DNA from: Nostoc sp. CHAB 5715
GTDB lineage: Bacteria; Cyanobacteriota; Cyanobacteriia; Cyanobacteriales; Nostocaceae
NCBI RefSeq assembly: GCF_020829685.1
Contig: NZ_JAIVFR010000201.1
Location: forward strand, 1 to 9,104
Direction: 5' to 3'
DNA length: 9,104 nt
Shown: piece by piece, positions 1 through 5,907 of the stretch
Numbering within the stretch: the stretch's first letter is position 1
Layout of the letters: every line of letters begins with the position of its first letter
Made by a program: the position numbers and the translations under genes
The notes under the pieces: model-generated
The model's database searches: none
What the model was told of the DNA's origin: nothing
The model's input: only the letters and a program-made list of their open reading frames with translations

Positions 1-52
1 GGACTACGATTTGATTTATGAAAAAATTCCGTACAACTCGAAAACCCTACAG

Positions 53-83
53 CCCTATTCCCTACTCCCTACTCCCCACTCCC
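53..83. repeat. Short tandem repeat tract, heptamers CCCTACT/CCCCACT
   Basis: Four consecutive heptamers (CCCTATT, CCCTACT, CCCTACT, CCCCACT) plus a partial CCC. This matches the heptanucleotide short tandemly repeated sequences known from Nostoc/Anabaena intergenic DNA. The octamer GGACTACG occurs on both sides, at 1-8 and 84-91. The arms ATTTGATTT (9-17) and AAATCAAAT (105-113) form an inverted pair around the tract, which may be fortuitous. Confidence 0.8.
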
Positions 84-126
84 GGACTACGCAAATAATT
101 TCAAAAATCAAATATGATTCCTATAT

Positions 127-153
127 ACAAAAGGGCATCTACAAGAGATGCCC
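127..153 (-). terminator. Rho-independent-like terminator on the minus strand
   Basis: GGGCATCT (133-140) pairs perfectly with AGATGCCC (146-153) around the loop ACAAG. Read on the minus strand the hairpin is followed by TTTTGTAT, a short U-tract. It lies about 190 nt past the stop of the minus-strand ligase gene and could end that transcript. No run of T follows on the plus strand, which is why the minus strand is chosen. Confidence 0.45.
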
Positions 154-344
154 GTCATGCAGGAAAACCCCAAAGGGTTGTCCCTACACCTTCCCAACAA
201 TCAGCAACAGTAACTAATTAGATATTAGTCACACTCACAGACGTGAATATAGTAATCTTACTAACTTAAAACTATAAATGTCCCCAGTGCATACACTGAA
301 AATGAACTGATGGATATTTGAAGTTGCTGTTTGTCATTTTCTGA

Positions 345-1787
345 CTAATTTGGATGAGATGCAAGCTTGTCAAGTTCGTTATAACGATGTATTACTCCAC
401 AAATAGCAGCCAAAATTAACCATGAAAACGCATTCAAACGAAAATCGAATATGGTTACATCTACTGTATTCAATAGAACCCACTCCCCAAAAGCCAGAAG
501 ATAACTGAAAAATATCAATCTGTCTTCTTTATTTATATATTTTGACTTTCGTAGTAATTGGACACCTGTAATCAAAATCCAAGCGAGTAAGCCAAAAAAT
601 AACAGAGTACTGGGAAAACCAGTTTCAGCAGATAACATCAAAAACAAGTTATGGGGATGACCCAAGCGAGTATGCATCTGCGCTTTGTAGAATGTACTAA
701 AACTGCGTAACCCCCAGCCAGTCCAAGGATGTTCTTGAGCTAAAGACCAGGCAAACTGCCACTGAGTTTTTCGCATTAAAGCGATTGGTCTATCTGGATA
801 CATGTCATCATTTAACCTTGCCCAAAAGAAGGCAGGAACGTACTGACGAAAAATTTGAGCGACTGGCGAGGGAGCAAAAGCTGCCAAAAGCACACTAGAG
901 ACGATCGCAGCGACGCCACCCACAAGAATGCGCCAACCTTGGTAGAGTGCATAAGCTAAACAGGCAAAAATAGCGATCGCCCACCCATTACGCGAGTTGG
1001 TAAAAATCAAGGCGATAAAATTTGTAATCATCGCCACGGTTAGGAAGAGGAGGGGGAGTGGGGAGTGGCTAGAGACGCGATTAATCGCGTCTGTACTGGG
1101 GAGATGGGGGAGATGAGGGAGATGGGGGGGAAATGACTGTTTAACGGCAGTTGCTCTACTTGGGGAGACCCCAAGACCGCACTGCCTCCTCTTGAATCTT
1201 AGTTGCTGATAGTTTTCTAACCACAACCCTAAACCAATGGTGAAAACTATCACTAGATAAGCTGCGAAGGTGTTAGCGTGCAAGAAGACTGAGGCTATGC
1301 GACCTGGCGGATTTCCTCCTGGTACGATTATCCAATTCAACACAACCCATAAAATCTCTAAATTCAAACTCCAGCCTAAAAATAACTGCCCCAAGCCGAT
1401 AATTACCAGGGGCATGGAACCGATCACCAAAACCCAAGCCATTTGCCGCAATTGGGTAAATGTTTGAATCAGGGCGCTATGGGCAACGAAAAGTAAAAAG
1501 AAGGGTAATAAATTAAATAAGCCGAGGAAAGCTGCTGTCTTGTCATCGGCAAACCCAGCACTCACGATCAGCAACACACTCAAAAGGGCAAATCCCCAGT
1601 TGAGGGGGCGGCGACTAATTTTGCGGGATTGTTTCAACCAAGTTATTAATGATACAAAACCGATAGTCACAGCCCCCACTAAAGGACTCAATGGGAAGAT
1701 TAACAGTGCCCATAGAGAGTAGTTCCAAGCAGATTGCCAACGAGACTTGAAATAGTCAAAAACCTTGTTCAAGCTGGCTCCCAACAT
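345..1787 (-). CDS. O-antigen ligase / polymerase family membrane protein (Wzy_C type)
   Basis: A 480-residue polytopic inner-membrane protein with about ten hydrophobic segments, for example residues 22-49, 62-80, 86-105, 117-137, 173-190, 246-264, 270-286, 290-306, 391-411 and 425-465. The Wzy_C-type core is visible: TNSRNGW (263-269), then an extracytoplasmic loop with R339 and the stretch HPWTGWGLRSFS (353-364), then GHPHNLFLMLSAETG (376-390). Members of this family join or polymerise lipid-linked sugar chains at the outer face of the membrane; the cyanobacterial IctB proteins are distant relatives, and the exact substrate here cannot be read. The ATG at 1787 overlaps the stop of the upstream YaaW gene by 19 bp, so translation is probably coupled. 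Residues about 201-247, between two membrane segments, are not family-like. They are encoded by interspersed and tandem repeats and contain HLPHLPHLP. Confidence 0.82.
   Translation of the reverse strand: MLGASLNKVFDYFKSRWQSAWNYSLWALLIFPLSPLVGAVTIGFVSLITWLKQSRKISRRPLNWGFALLSVLLIVSAGFADDKTAAFLGLFNLLPFFLLFVAHSALIQTFTQLRQMAWVLVIGSMPLVIIGLGQLFLGWSLNLEILWVVLNWIIVPGGNPPGRIASVFLHANTFAAYLVIVFTIGLGLWLENYQQLRFKRRQCGLGVSPSRATAVKQSFPPHLPHLPHLPSTDAINRVSSHSPLPLLFLTVAMITNFIALIFTNSRNGWAIAIFACLAYALYQGWRILVGGVAAIVSSVLLAAFAPSPVAQIFRQYVPAFFWARLNDDMYPDRPIALMRKTQWQFAWSLAQEHPWTGWGLRSFSTFYKAQMHTRLGHPHNLFLMLSAETGFPSTLLFFGLLAWILITGVQLLRKSKYINKEDRLIFFSYLLAFGEWVLLNTVDVTIFDFRLNAFSWLILAAICGVIHRYNELDKLASHPN
1040..1130. repeat. 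Tandem-repeat cassette inside the ligase gene
   Basis: On the coding (minus) strand this is a run of 9-mers of the form CATCTCCCY (1098-1130), then the perfect 20-bp palindrome AGACGCGATT/AATCGCGTCT (1073-1092), then heptamers of the CCCCACT kind (about 1040-1070). It is translated as PPHLPHLPHLP, STDAINRVS and SHSPLPL. The same 9-mer occurs upstream of the kinase gene at 5908-5952. Confidence 0.8.
1146..1186. repeat. Compound palindromic repeat inside the ligase gene
   Basis: Outer arms GGCAGT (1146-1151) and ACTGCC (1181-1186) enclose a perfect 7-bp inner stem CTTGGGG (1159-1165) / CCCCAAG (1169-1175) with loop AGA. This resembles dispersed palindromic elements common in Nostoc-type genomes. 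It is read in frame within the ligase (around residues 201-214, GLGVSPSRATAV), next to the tandem-repeat cassette. Confidence 0.7.
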
Positions 1788-2602
1788 TCCTGACGAGTGA
1801 GGCGAATTTGAGCTAAGGTGAAAATAGTCGGGATGATCCGACCGTAGTTAGTGGCGATCGCTCTCCACCCTAAATCTGCAAAAAACCAAGTCCACATTAT
1901 CGGCCCAATCACAGCAAACATAGTGCGGGCTGCCCCATAACGAGCTGCACTCATAGTCATACCCCGTCGAGCCATTTGCATACTTACATAGCTTTTAAAT
2001 TGCGTTGCAGCTGCTTCTGAGCCTGTAATCGCCGCTTGTTTGGCTACTTCATAAGTAGCAAAGTGCATGGCAAATTGACGGGCAATTTGCTTAAGTACAA
2101 ATGGCTGGAGCATGGAAGTAACAGCGATCGCACTACCCCCTTTAAAAAGTAACCCCAAGGGGTCACGTTGCAATAAAAGTGGTAGCGGTTCTTTTAGTTC
2201 TGATTTTACAAGCTGACGCTGCACCTGTACAGTCAATTTTTGCTTTTCCTGTTCAGGCAATTTTTTCCACACCTGTCCTAGCAGATGCAAAAATACTTCT
2301 GCTTCTAAATCAATGGTTGCCAGCTGATTAGAATAGGGAATTTTTAGATACTTACATACGTGAACTAACGCTTCTCGGTAAGTTACCTGGCCTGTGCGTC
2401 CCCGCAATACTGTCATCCCGTCTGCCGCCAAAAAGCGAAAGCGACCCTCTAGTGCATCTAGCCAAGCTTTTCGGTCTTGGCTTTGCACTTCGATGGGTTC
2501 GGGTGTGTGTACATAGTCTAGAGGATTGAACTTACGACTAAAAAGAATTGCCGTTAAATCTTGCAATTCTTCTTCGGTCGCTAACTCTAGCGCCGCCCTC
2601 AT
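1769..2602 (-). CDS. YaaW family protein (UPF0174), predicted membrane-associated
   Basis: A 277-residue protein resembling Escherichia coli YaaW and cyanobacterial relatives, a family without an established function. The N-terminal part is soluble and charged, starting ALELATEEELQDLTAILF. The central helical part includes LLGQVWKKLPEQEKQKL (107-123), followed by EPLPLLLQRDPLG (138-150). The C-terminal part has hydrophobic stretches, about 149-172 and 226-247. I chose the ATG at 2602 because homologues begin near the ELATEEEL segment and because a strong purine-rich GGGAGGAAGGG lies 12-22 nt upstream. An in-frame ATG at 2698 would add 32 basic residues (309 in total) and remains possible; a TTG at 2611 also sits well relative to the same site. 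The gene overlaps the downstream ligase start by 19 bp, so the two probably share a transcript. Confidence 0.75.
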   Translation of the reverse strand: MRAALELATEEELQDLTAILFSRKFNPLDYVHTPEPIEVQSQDRKAWLDALEGRFRFLAADGMTVLRGRTGQVTYREALVHVCKYLKIPYSNQLATIDLEAEVFLHLLGQVWKKLPEQEKQKLTVQVQRQLVKSELKEPLPLLLQRDPLGLLFKGGSAIAVTSMLQPFVLKQIARQFAMHFATYEVAKQAAITGSEAAATQFKSYVSMQMARRGMTMSAARYGAARTMFAVIGPIMWTWFFADLGWRAIATNYGRIIPTIFTLAQIRLTRQECWEPA

Positions 2603-2880
2603 TTCATCCAATTTCCCTTCCTCCCTTCTATGCAGCGTTGTGTACCTTATTCTACTATTAGCTACACGTACTATTGCCTTTCTCTTGATATAAACCAAAA
2701 TTTACTTATTTATACTTGAATATTTTGCTCTTACTTTATGGAAAAATTTTACGGCTTTTACTACTGACTATTTATAATTTATATTCATTTTACCGCACAG
2801 CTATAGTATGCGTGTTCATAATAAAAGTAAAATATCCACTGGAGTTTAGATTAGATGGGTAATTTTAAACTCGAATAATG

Positions 2881-2915
2881 AAAAAACTCCAGAAATATTT
2901 GTGACAAATCTGGAG
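2881..2915 (-). terminator. Intrinsic terminator of unit A
   Basis: CTCCAGA (2887-2893) and TCTGGAG (2909-2915) form a 7-bp stem. On the minus strand the stem is followed immediately by TTTTTTC. The loop can pair further (TTTGT with ACAAA). The U-tract on only one side fixes the strand. Confidence 0.6.
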
Positions 2916-2974
2916 CCAGGAAAGATACGCATTTACCTATACCAAATTTTCACCGTAAGATAATCATACGTCAT
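2881..2974 (-). ncRNA. Candidate small RNA unit A (tandem copy 1)
   Basis: Hypothesis from structure. On the minus strand, TAGACT and TATATA, 16 nt apart, resemble a sigma-70 promoter just upstream of about 2974. The transcript would run about 90 nt to a hairpin CTCCAGA/TCTGGAG (arms 2909-2915 and 2887-2893, with an inner TTTGT/ACAAA pairing) followed directly by six T (2881-2886), a textbook intrinsic terminator. Unit B at 3272-3363 shares the 20-nt promoter-side sequence, the internal motif ATAGGTAAA, a CCTG and the hairpin arms. The reading frames inside are not conserved between copies, which argues for RNA rather than peptide. Confidence 0.35.
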
Positions 2975-2975
2975 C

Positions 2976-2995
2976 AGGGTATATACTCAAATGTA
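2976..2995. repeat. Direct repeat, copy 1, of a 20-nt promoter-like sequence
   Basis: AGGGTATATACTCAAATGTA occurs exactly here and again at 3366-3385. In both copies it lies 84-89 nt from a CTCCAG/CTGGAG hairpin. On the minus strand it contains TATATA preceded, at a slightly variable distance, by AGAC. Confidence 0.85.
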
Positions 2996-3058
2996 AATAA
3001 AAGTCTATGAGGACAAACCACTGTGCTTCTCGTTTACCAACTTCTCTGTTGAAAGTAA

Positions 3059-3095
3059 CGCAAAACAGCCCCAGATACACTGAGGCTGTTTTGCG
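3059..3095. terminator. Perfect 12-bp hairpin, bidirectional terminator-like
   Basis: CGCAAAACAGCC (3059-3070) and GGCTGTTTTGCG (3084-3095) pair perfectly around a 13-nt loop. A and T runs inside the arms give a GC-rich core with a TTTT exit on both strands, as in bidirectional terminators. No gene is clearly served by it; it lies between the two small-RNA-like units. Confidence 0.5.
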
Positions 3096-3201
3096 AGAGT
3101 TGTTTGGCAGGAGGGGTACATCAATAACTGATGCCCCATGTTTAGATATAGATAATTCAGTATGCATTCCTATTCAGCCGTGGTTTGGCATATCTGGATG
3201 A

Positions 3202-3276
3202 TTTGGAAAATTGCGTAGGCGCAGCCCGCACTTCGACAAAGCTCAGTGACCATCGTAGACATCGCTTTTTCCAAAA
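3202..3276. repeat. Nested interspersed palindromic repeat
   Basis: Outer arms TTTGGAAAA (3202-3210) and TTTTCCAAA (3267-3275) enclose GCGTAGGCGCAGCCC (3213-3227) and ATCGTAGACATCGC (3252-3265), a dispersed element common in Nostoc-type genomes. A simpler copy lies at 7733-7762, where the two halves are directly joined. Here 24 nt (3228-3251) containing CACTTCGACAAAGCTCAGTG separate them, itself resembling another dispersed repeat. Confidence 0.7.
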
Positions 3277-3309
3277 AGAAACTCCAGATGCCTTAAGCGC
3301 ATCTGGAGT
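3272..3309 (-). terminator. Intrinsic terminator of unit B
   Basis: ACTCCAGATGC (3281-3291) pairs with GCATCTGGAGT (3299-3309), 11 bp without mismatch and a 7-nt loop. Read on the minus strand it is followed by TTCTTTTTGG, a T-rich tail. Confidence 0.55.
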
Positions 3310-3363
3310 AGTAACAGGTTTCTAACATCAATCAATTTTTACCTATGCGATCGCCCGATGTCG
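3272..3363 (-). ncRNA. Candidate small RNA unit B (tandem copy 2)
   Basis: Second copy of the block described for unit A. Promoter-side sequence at 3366-3385, spacer containing a HIP1 octamer (3347-3354) and the shared motif ATAGGTAAA, then a perfect 11-bp hairpin followed by TTCTTTTTGG on the minus strand. Predicted length is about 90 nt, ending near 3272. The block lies immediately upstream of, and divergent from, the VOC gene, whose ATG at 3389 is only 3 nt beyond the repeat. Confidence 0.35.
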
Positions 3364-3365
3364 TT

Positions 3366-3385
3366 AGGGTATATACTCAAATGTA
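3366..3385. repeat. Direct repeat, copy 2, of the 20-nt promoter-like sequence
   Basis: Exact second copy of the sequence at 2976-2995. Similarity continues a little beyond it toward the VOC gene (AGTCT in copy 1, TGTCT in copy 2). On the plus strand it offers TATACT at 3372-3377 but no matching -35; the minus-strand reading is the better promoter. Confidence 0.85.
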
Positions 3386-3388
3386 TTT

Positions 3389-3787
3389 ATGTCTGTTCAT
3401 CCGCAAATCGACGAGCAAATTACCTTCTTTTATACCCATAATCTCAATGCATCTAGAGAATTCTACGAACAAAAACTAGGTTTGGAGTTATGGCTTGATC
3501 AAGGAACCTGTCGGATTTATACTGTCAGTGATTCTGGATACTTAGGTTTGTGTCAAACAAGCGAAATATCAACTCCTCCAGCCGACAAGCAATCAAGTGT
3601 CATTTTTACCTTGGTAACACAGCAGGTAGATGAGTGGTTTGAATATCTCAAAGAACGTGGCGTTGAATTTGAAAAACCACCTACACTAAACGAAAAGTAC
3701 AACATTTACCACTGTTTTTTACGCGATCCCAGTGGTTATTTAATTGAAATTCAACGTTTTGAGGCTACCAACAAAAAAGACATATAG
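3389..3787 (+). CDS. VOC superfamily protein (glyoxalase/bleomycin-resistance-like fold)
   Basis: A 132-residue single-domain protein, the usual length for a one-unit VOC (vicinal oxygen chelate) protein. It shows both beta-alpha-beta-beta-beta halves. The first has NLNASREFYEQKLGLEL (18-34). The second has VDEWFEYLKERGVEFEKPP (80-98) and ends in YHCFLRDPSGYLIEIQRF (107-124), whose DPSGYLIEI is the family hallmark. Of the usual metal ligands, H108 and E120 are present. The positions expected to supply the other two in strand 1 (around F13) and mid-protein (around G53-C55) do not carry His or Glu, so metal use is uncertain. Family members isomerise or cleave small molecules or bind drugs; the substrate here cannot be inferred. 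The protein is cytoplasmic, with no signal peptide. The start is the first ATG in frame and has no clear Shine-Dalgarno site. Confidence 0.8.
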   Translation: MSVHPQIDEQITFFYTHNLNASREFYEQKLGLELWLDQGTCRIYTVSDSGYLGLCQTSEISTPPADKQSSVIFTLVTQQVDEWFEYLKERGVEFEKPPTLNEKYNIYHCFLRDPSGYLIEIQRFEATNKKDI

Positions 3788-3801
3788 ATTTCCTAAGCAA
3801 C

Positions 3802-3856
3802 TGAGGTACACCAAAATCTTGTTTACCAAGGTTAGTAGCTTTGAAAACGTACCTCA
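3802..3856. repeat. Inverted repeat downstream of the VOC gene
   Basis: TGAGGTAC (3802-3809) and GTACCTCA (3849-3856) are perfect 8-bp arms separated by 39 nt. It may fold as a long hairpin in the VOC 3' region, or be chance. There is no T-run, so it is not called a terminator. The nearby TAGGACTTACGCAC (about 3880-3893) resembles a sequence often repeated in Nostoc-type intergenic DNA. Confidence 0.35.
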
Positions 3857-3911
3857 CCAGGTCGGGAACCGCTATAACTAGGACTTACGCACTTTCTCTT
3901 AGGGTGACTAC

Positions 3912-4832
3912 ATGACAGCCGAAAAACTCACATGGCTACGCCTAAAATTACAACTTAAAGGTTCAGTTATCAAAGCAATTTATAAACATATTTTATGGTG
4001 TGGAGCTTTCGGATTTTTGATTTCTCTACTTTACCATTTTGATTTGCCTGTATCCCAACCTATTTTAGGAAGTGTTATTCCTAGTATTGTTTTAGGTTTG
4101 TTACTTGTATTTCGTACCAATACTGCTTATGAGCGATTTTGGGAAGGGAGAAAATGCTGGGGTTCTCTAGTAAATAACATCCGAAATTTGGCCCGGCAAA
4201 TTTGGGTATCAATTGATGAAATTTCTCCAGAAGATAAAGAAAATAAAATTACAGCATTAAATTTATTGGTAGCTTTTGCTGTAACAACTAAATTACATTT
4301 GCGGGGAGAAGCAGTCAATAGCGAGTTAGAAGATTTAATGCCATCTAGTAAGTATATAAAACTGAAAATTATGAATAATCCCCCCATAGAGGTTGCTTTT
4401 TGGATAGGAGATTATTTACAGCAGCAGTATCATCGCAATTGCCTTAATAGCTACCAGTTAACATCTATGCAAGAATTATTGAATAATCTTGTGGATAATT
4501 TAGGAGCTTGCGAACGTATTTTAAAAACACCTATGCCATTAGCTTATTCCATTCATCTGAAGCAATTATTGTTACTATATTGTTTTTTGTTCCCATTTCA
4601 AATAGTGGAGACTCTGGGTTGGTGGACAGGTTTAATTGCTGCTTTCGTTGGTTTTACAGTATTTGGCATTGAAGCCATCGGCTTGGAGATAGAAAACCCC
4701 TTTGGTTACGACCCTAACGACTTACCTCTAGATGCGATTTGCGAGACAATGAAACGCAATATTGACGATTTAATTACTCTGACTCCAAATGCGCGATCGC
4801 ATTCAGGTAATTTGACCTATGAGAAAAGTTGA
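3912..4832 (+). CDS. Bestrophin-family anion channel (UPF0187)
   Basis: A 306-residue integral membrane protein of the bacterial bestrophin family, about the normal length. Visible landmarks are an N-terminal amphipathic part, hydrophobic segments about 27-41 and 52-67 followed by RTNTAYERFWEGRKCWG (68-84, the family signature after TM2), the charged cytoplasmic middle (100-200), CERILKTPMPLAYSIHLKQ (200-218), hydrophobic segments about 219-234 and 237-259, and IENPFGYDPNDLPLD (260-274), the conserved C-terminal motif. Bestrophins form pentameric channels for chloride or other anions. In cyanobacteria and chloroplasts some sit in thylakoids and affect proton motive force or bicarbonate supply; which applies here is not visible. 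The ATG at 3912 has AGGG about 10 nt upstream. The gap of 124 nt from the VOC gene suggests a separate promoter. Confidence 0.88.
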   Translation: MTAEKLTWLRLKLQLKGSVIKAIYKHILWCGAFGFLISLLYHFDLPVSQPILGSVIPSIVLGLLLVFRTNTAYERFWEGRKCWGSLVNNIRNLARQIWVSIDEISPEDKENKITALNLLVAFAVTTKLHLRGEAVNSELEDLMPSSKYIKLKIMNNPPIEVAFWIGDYLQQQYHRNCLNSYQLTSMQELLNNLVDNLGACERILKTPMPLAYSIHLKQLLLLYCFLFPFQIVETLGWWTGLIAAFVGFTVFGIEAIGLEIENPFGYDPNDLPLDAICETMKRNIDDLITLTPNARSHSGNLTYEKS

Positions 4833-4845
4833 GATCGGGAATAAC

Positions 4846-4944
4846 TTACAAGGCTTTGTTATAGCTGTCAAGTCCCATCTGGCCGCGTCCATCTTCTTTC
4901 GCAGTAATATATAAACGCGAAACTATCTCTTCATTGGTGGATGT
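4846..4944 (-). pseudogene. Probable 3' relic of a coding sequence
   Basis: Read on the minus strand, this gap between two plus-strand genes gives an open frame ending in TAA at 4846. It has a protein-like translation: STNEEIVSRLYITAKEDG, then RGQM and GLDSYNKAL. There is no start codon, and the frame closes upstream inside the hydrolase gene. The pattern LY..AK..G.G....Y.KAL is reminiscent of the C-terminus of NAD(P)-dependent 3-hydroxyisobutyrate-type dehydrogenases, but I cannot confirm that. It may be the tail of a displaced gene, or chance. Confidence 0.35.
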
Positions 4945-4947
4945 GCA

Positions 4948-5787
4948 ATGATGCCTGTACGTCAAACTTTATCAAAGCCTGATATTCAACTTTCTTACTT
5001 AGAGTGGAACCAAGGGCAAGAACCTTTATTACTGTTACACGGCTTAGGCGACCATGCTCTGGTGTGGTCTAGTTTAGGAGATTATCTAGCGGCAGACTAC
5101 CACATAGTTGCACCAGATATGCGCGGACATGGGCAAAGTAGTAAGCCTGAGAGAGATTATAGCTTTGAAAGTGCGATCGCGGACCTCGAAGCACTAATAG
5201 ATCATCTCGGATGGACATCTGCCCATATTGTCAGCCACTCGTGGACAGGCAAATTAGCCGCCATCTGGGCAAGGCAAAACCCAAAGCGTTTGCAGAGTAT
5301 AATTCTAGTCGATCCAATTTTTATCTGGAAAATACCCAGCCTTTTCAGGGTAACTTTTCCGATGTTGTATCGCTTCTTGCCTTTTCTCAAAAGCATGGGC
5401 CCCTTTGCCAGTTATGAAGAAGCCGAACAACAAGCACAGCAGTTAAAGCAATATCAAGGATGGAGTTCCTTACAACAGCAAGTTTTCCAAGCAGGAATAG
5501 AACAAAAACTCGATGGTAGTTGGGGCAGCAAATTTACCATAGCCGCCCGCGACGGGATTTTTGAAGAAGTAATGCAAGTGCCTGGTTTTACAATTCCTCT
5601 TGACACCCCTGCCATCTTCGTCCAGCCAGAACAAGGATTGAACCGCCAAGATTGGCAAATTCAACCATACAAAACCTATCTTAAAAACTTACGTATCTGC
5701 CAAGTTCCCGGTAATCATTGGCCGTTTTTGACACAACCAGAGGCATTTAACCAAACTGTAGCAGCTTTTTTGGCAGAACACAGATAG
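4948..5787 (+). CDS. Alpha/beta-hydrolase fold protein
   Basis: A 279-residue soluble protein with the complete alpha/beta-hydrolase core. LLLLHGLGDHALVW (27-40) carries the HG oxyanion motif, and VAPDMRGHGQSSKP (54-67) is the loop after strand 4. The nucleophile elbow HIVSHSWTG (93-101) has Ser98; ILVDP (119-123) is strand 6, PAIFVQPEQ (221-229) is strand 7 with E228 or a neighbour as possible acid, and GNHWPF (255-260) supplies His257. A helical lid covers about 130-210. The elbow is S-H-S-W-T rather than the common G-X-S-X-G, but small residues are kept. The substrate is unknown; relatives include esterases, haloalkane dehalogenases and epoxide hydrolases. Two ATGs are adjacent (4948 and 4951) behind GGTGG, so the exact first residue is uncertain. 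It is probably monocistronic. Confidence 0.85.
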   Translation: MMPVRQTLSKPDIQLSYLEWNQGQEPLLLLHGLGDHALVWSSLGDYLAADYHIVAPDMRGHGQSSKPERDYSFESAIADLEALIDHLGWTSAHIVSHSWTGKLAAIWARQNPKRLQSIILVDPIFIWKIPSLFRVTFPMLYRFLPFLKSMGPFASYEEAEQQAQQLKQYQGWSSLQQQVFQAGIEQKLDGSWGSKFTIAARDGIFEEVMQVPGFTIPLDTPAIFVQPEQGLNRQDWQIQPYKTYLKNLRICQVPGNHWPFLTQPEAFNQTVAAFLAEHR

Positions 5788-5861
5788 AAAATCTCATAAT
5801 TATTAGACGGGATTATCATACAGCAACAGAAGAATTAATAAGAGTGATGTTTAGCGAGATT

Positions 5862-5896
5862 GGGCATGGGGCATGGGGCATTGGGCATTGGGCATT
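5862..5896. repeat. Five tandem heptamers GGGCATG/GGGCATT
   Basis: Units GGGCATG twice, then GGGCATT three times, without interruption. A typical cyanobacterial heptanucleotide tract, 90 nt before the kinase start. Confidence 0.85.
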
Positions 5897-5907
5897 GGTT
5901 ATTCCTT

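Larger units (their letters stand above)
1..344. other. Non-coding stretch before the ligase gene
   Basis: No convincing gene was seen. A 68-codon open frame at 11-217 runs through the heptamer tract and two hairpins, so it is not believable as a protein. The stretch holds the heptamer tract at 53-83, a terminator-like hairpin at 133-153 and a small AACCC/GGGTT hairpin near 166-179. Bases 215-344 are AT-rich with nothing recognisable. Confidence 0.6.
2603..3388. other. Long intergenic region with duplicated hairpin/promoter blocks
   Basis: This stretch separates the minus-strand YaaW gene from the plus-strand VOC gene. Bases 2700-2870 are AT-rich, with no clear element beyond a possible promoter for the YaaW gene; a TATAAA box reads on the minus strand near 2711-2716, without a good -35. 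From 2881 to 3385 it holds two copies of a hairpin-plus-promoter block, a perfect 12-bp hairpin at 3059-3095 and an interspersed repeat at 3202-3276. Open frames of 64-67 codons cross on both strands at 2964-3201. They run through the hairpin, start without a ribosome site and look like no known protein. Confidence 0.6.

Noticed and set aside
11..217. 68-codon plus-strand open frame
   Set aside because: It runs through a heptamer repeat tract and two hairpins, has no ribosome site and no resemblance to a protein family.
2603..2698. ATG at 2698 as the YaaW-family start
   Set aside because: The extra 32 basic residues lie upstream of the strong purine-rich ribosome site and of the family's usual N-terminus; not fully excluded.
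2964..3201. Overlapping open frames on both strands, 67 and 64 codons
   Set aside because: Both pass through the perfect 12-bp hairpin and repeat sequence, have no ribosome site and no recognisable motif; better explained as non-coding.
3366..3388. Plus-strand promoter for the VOC gene using TATACT
   Set aside because: No -35 match in either copy at a proper distance, and the transcript would begin only a few bases before the ATG; the minus-strand reading fits the hairpins and T-tracts better.
3880..3893. Possible insertion-sequence or MITE end (TAGGACTTACGCAC)
   Set aside because: Resembles a repeated cyanobacterial sequence, but no matching opposite end or target duplication was found in the window.
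4127..4387. 86-codon minus-strand open frame
   Set aside because: It is antisense to the conserved bestrophin signature region; a shadow frame.
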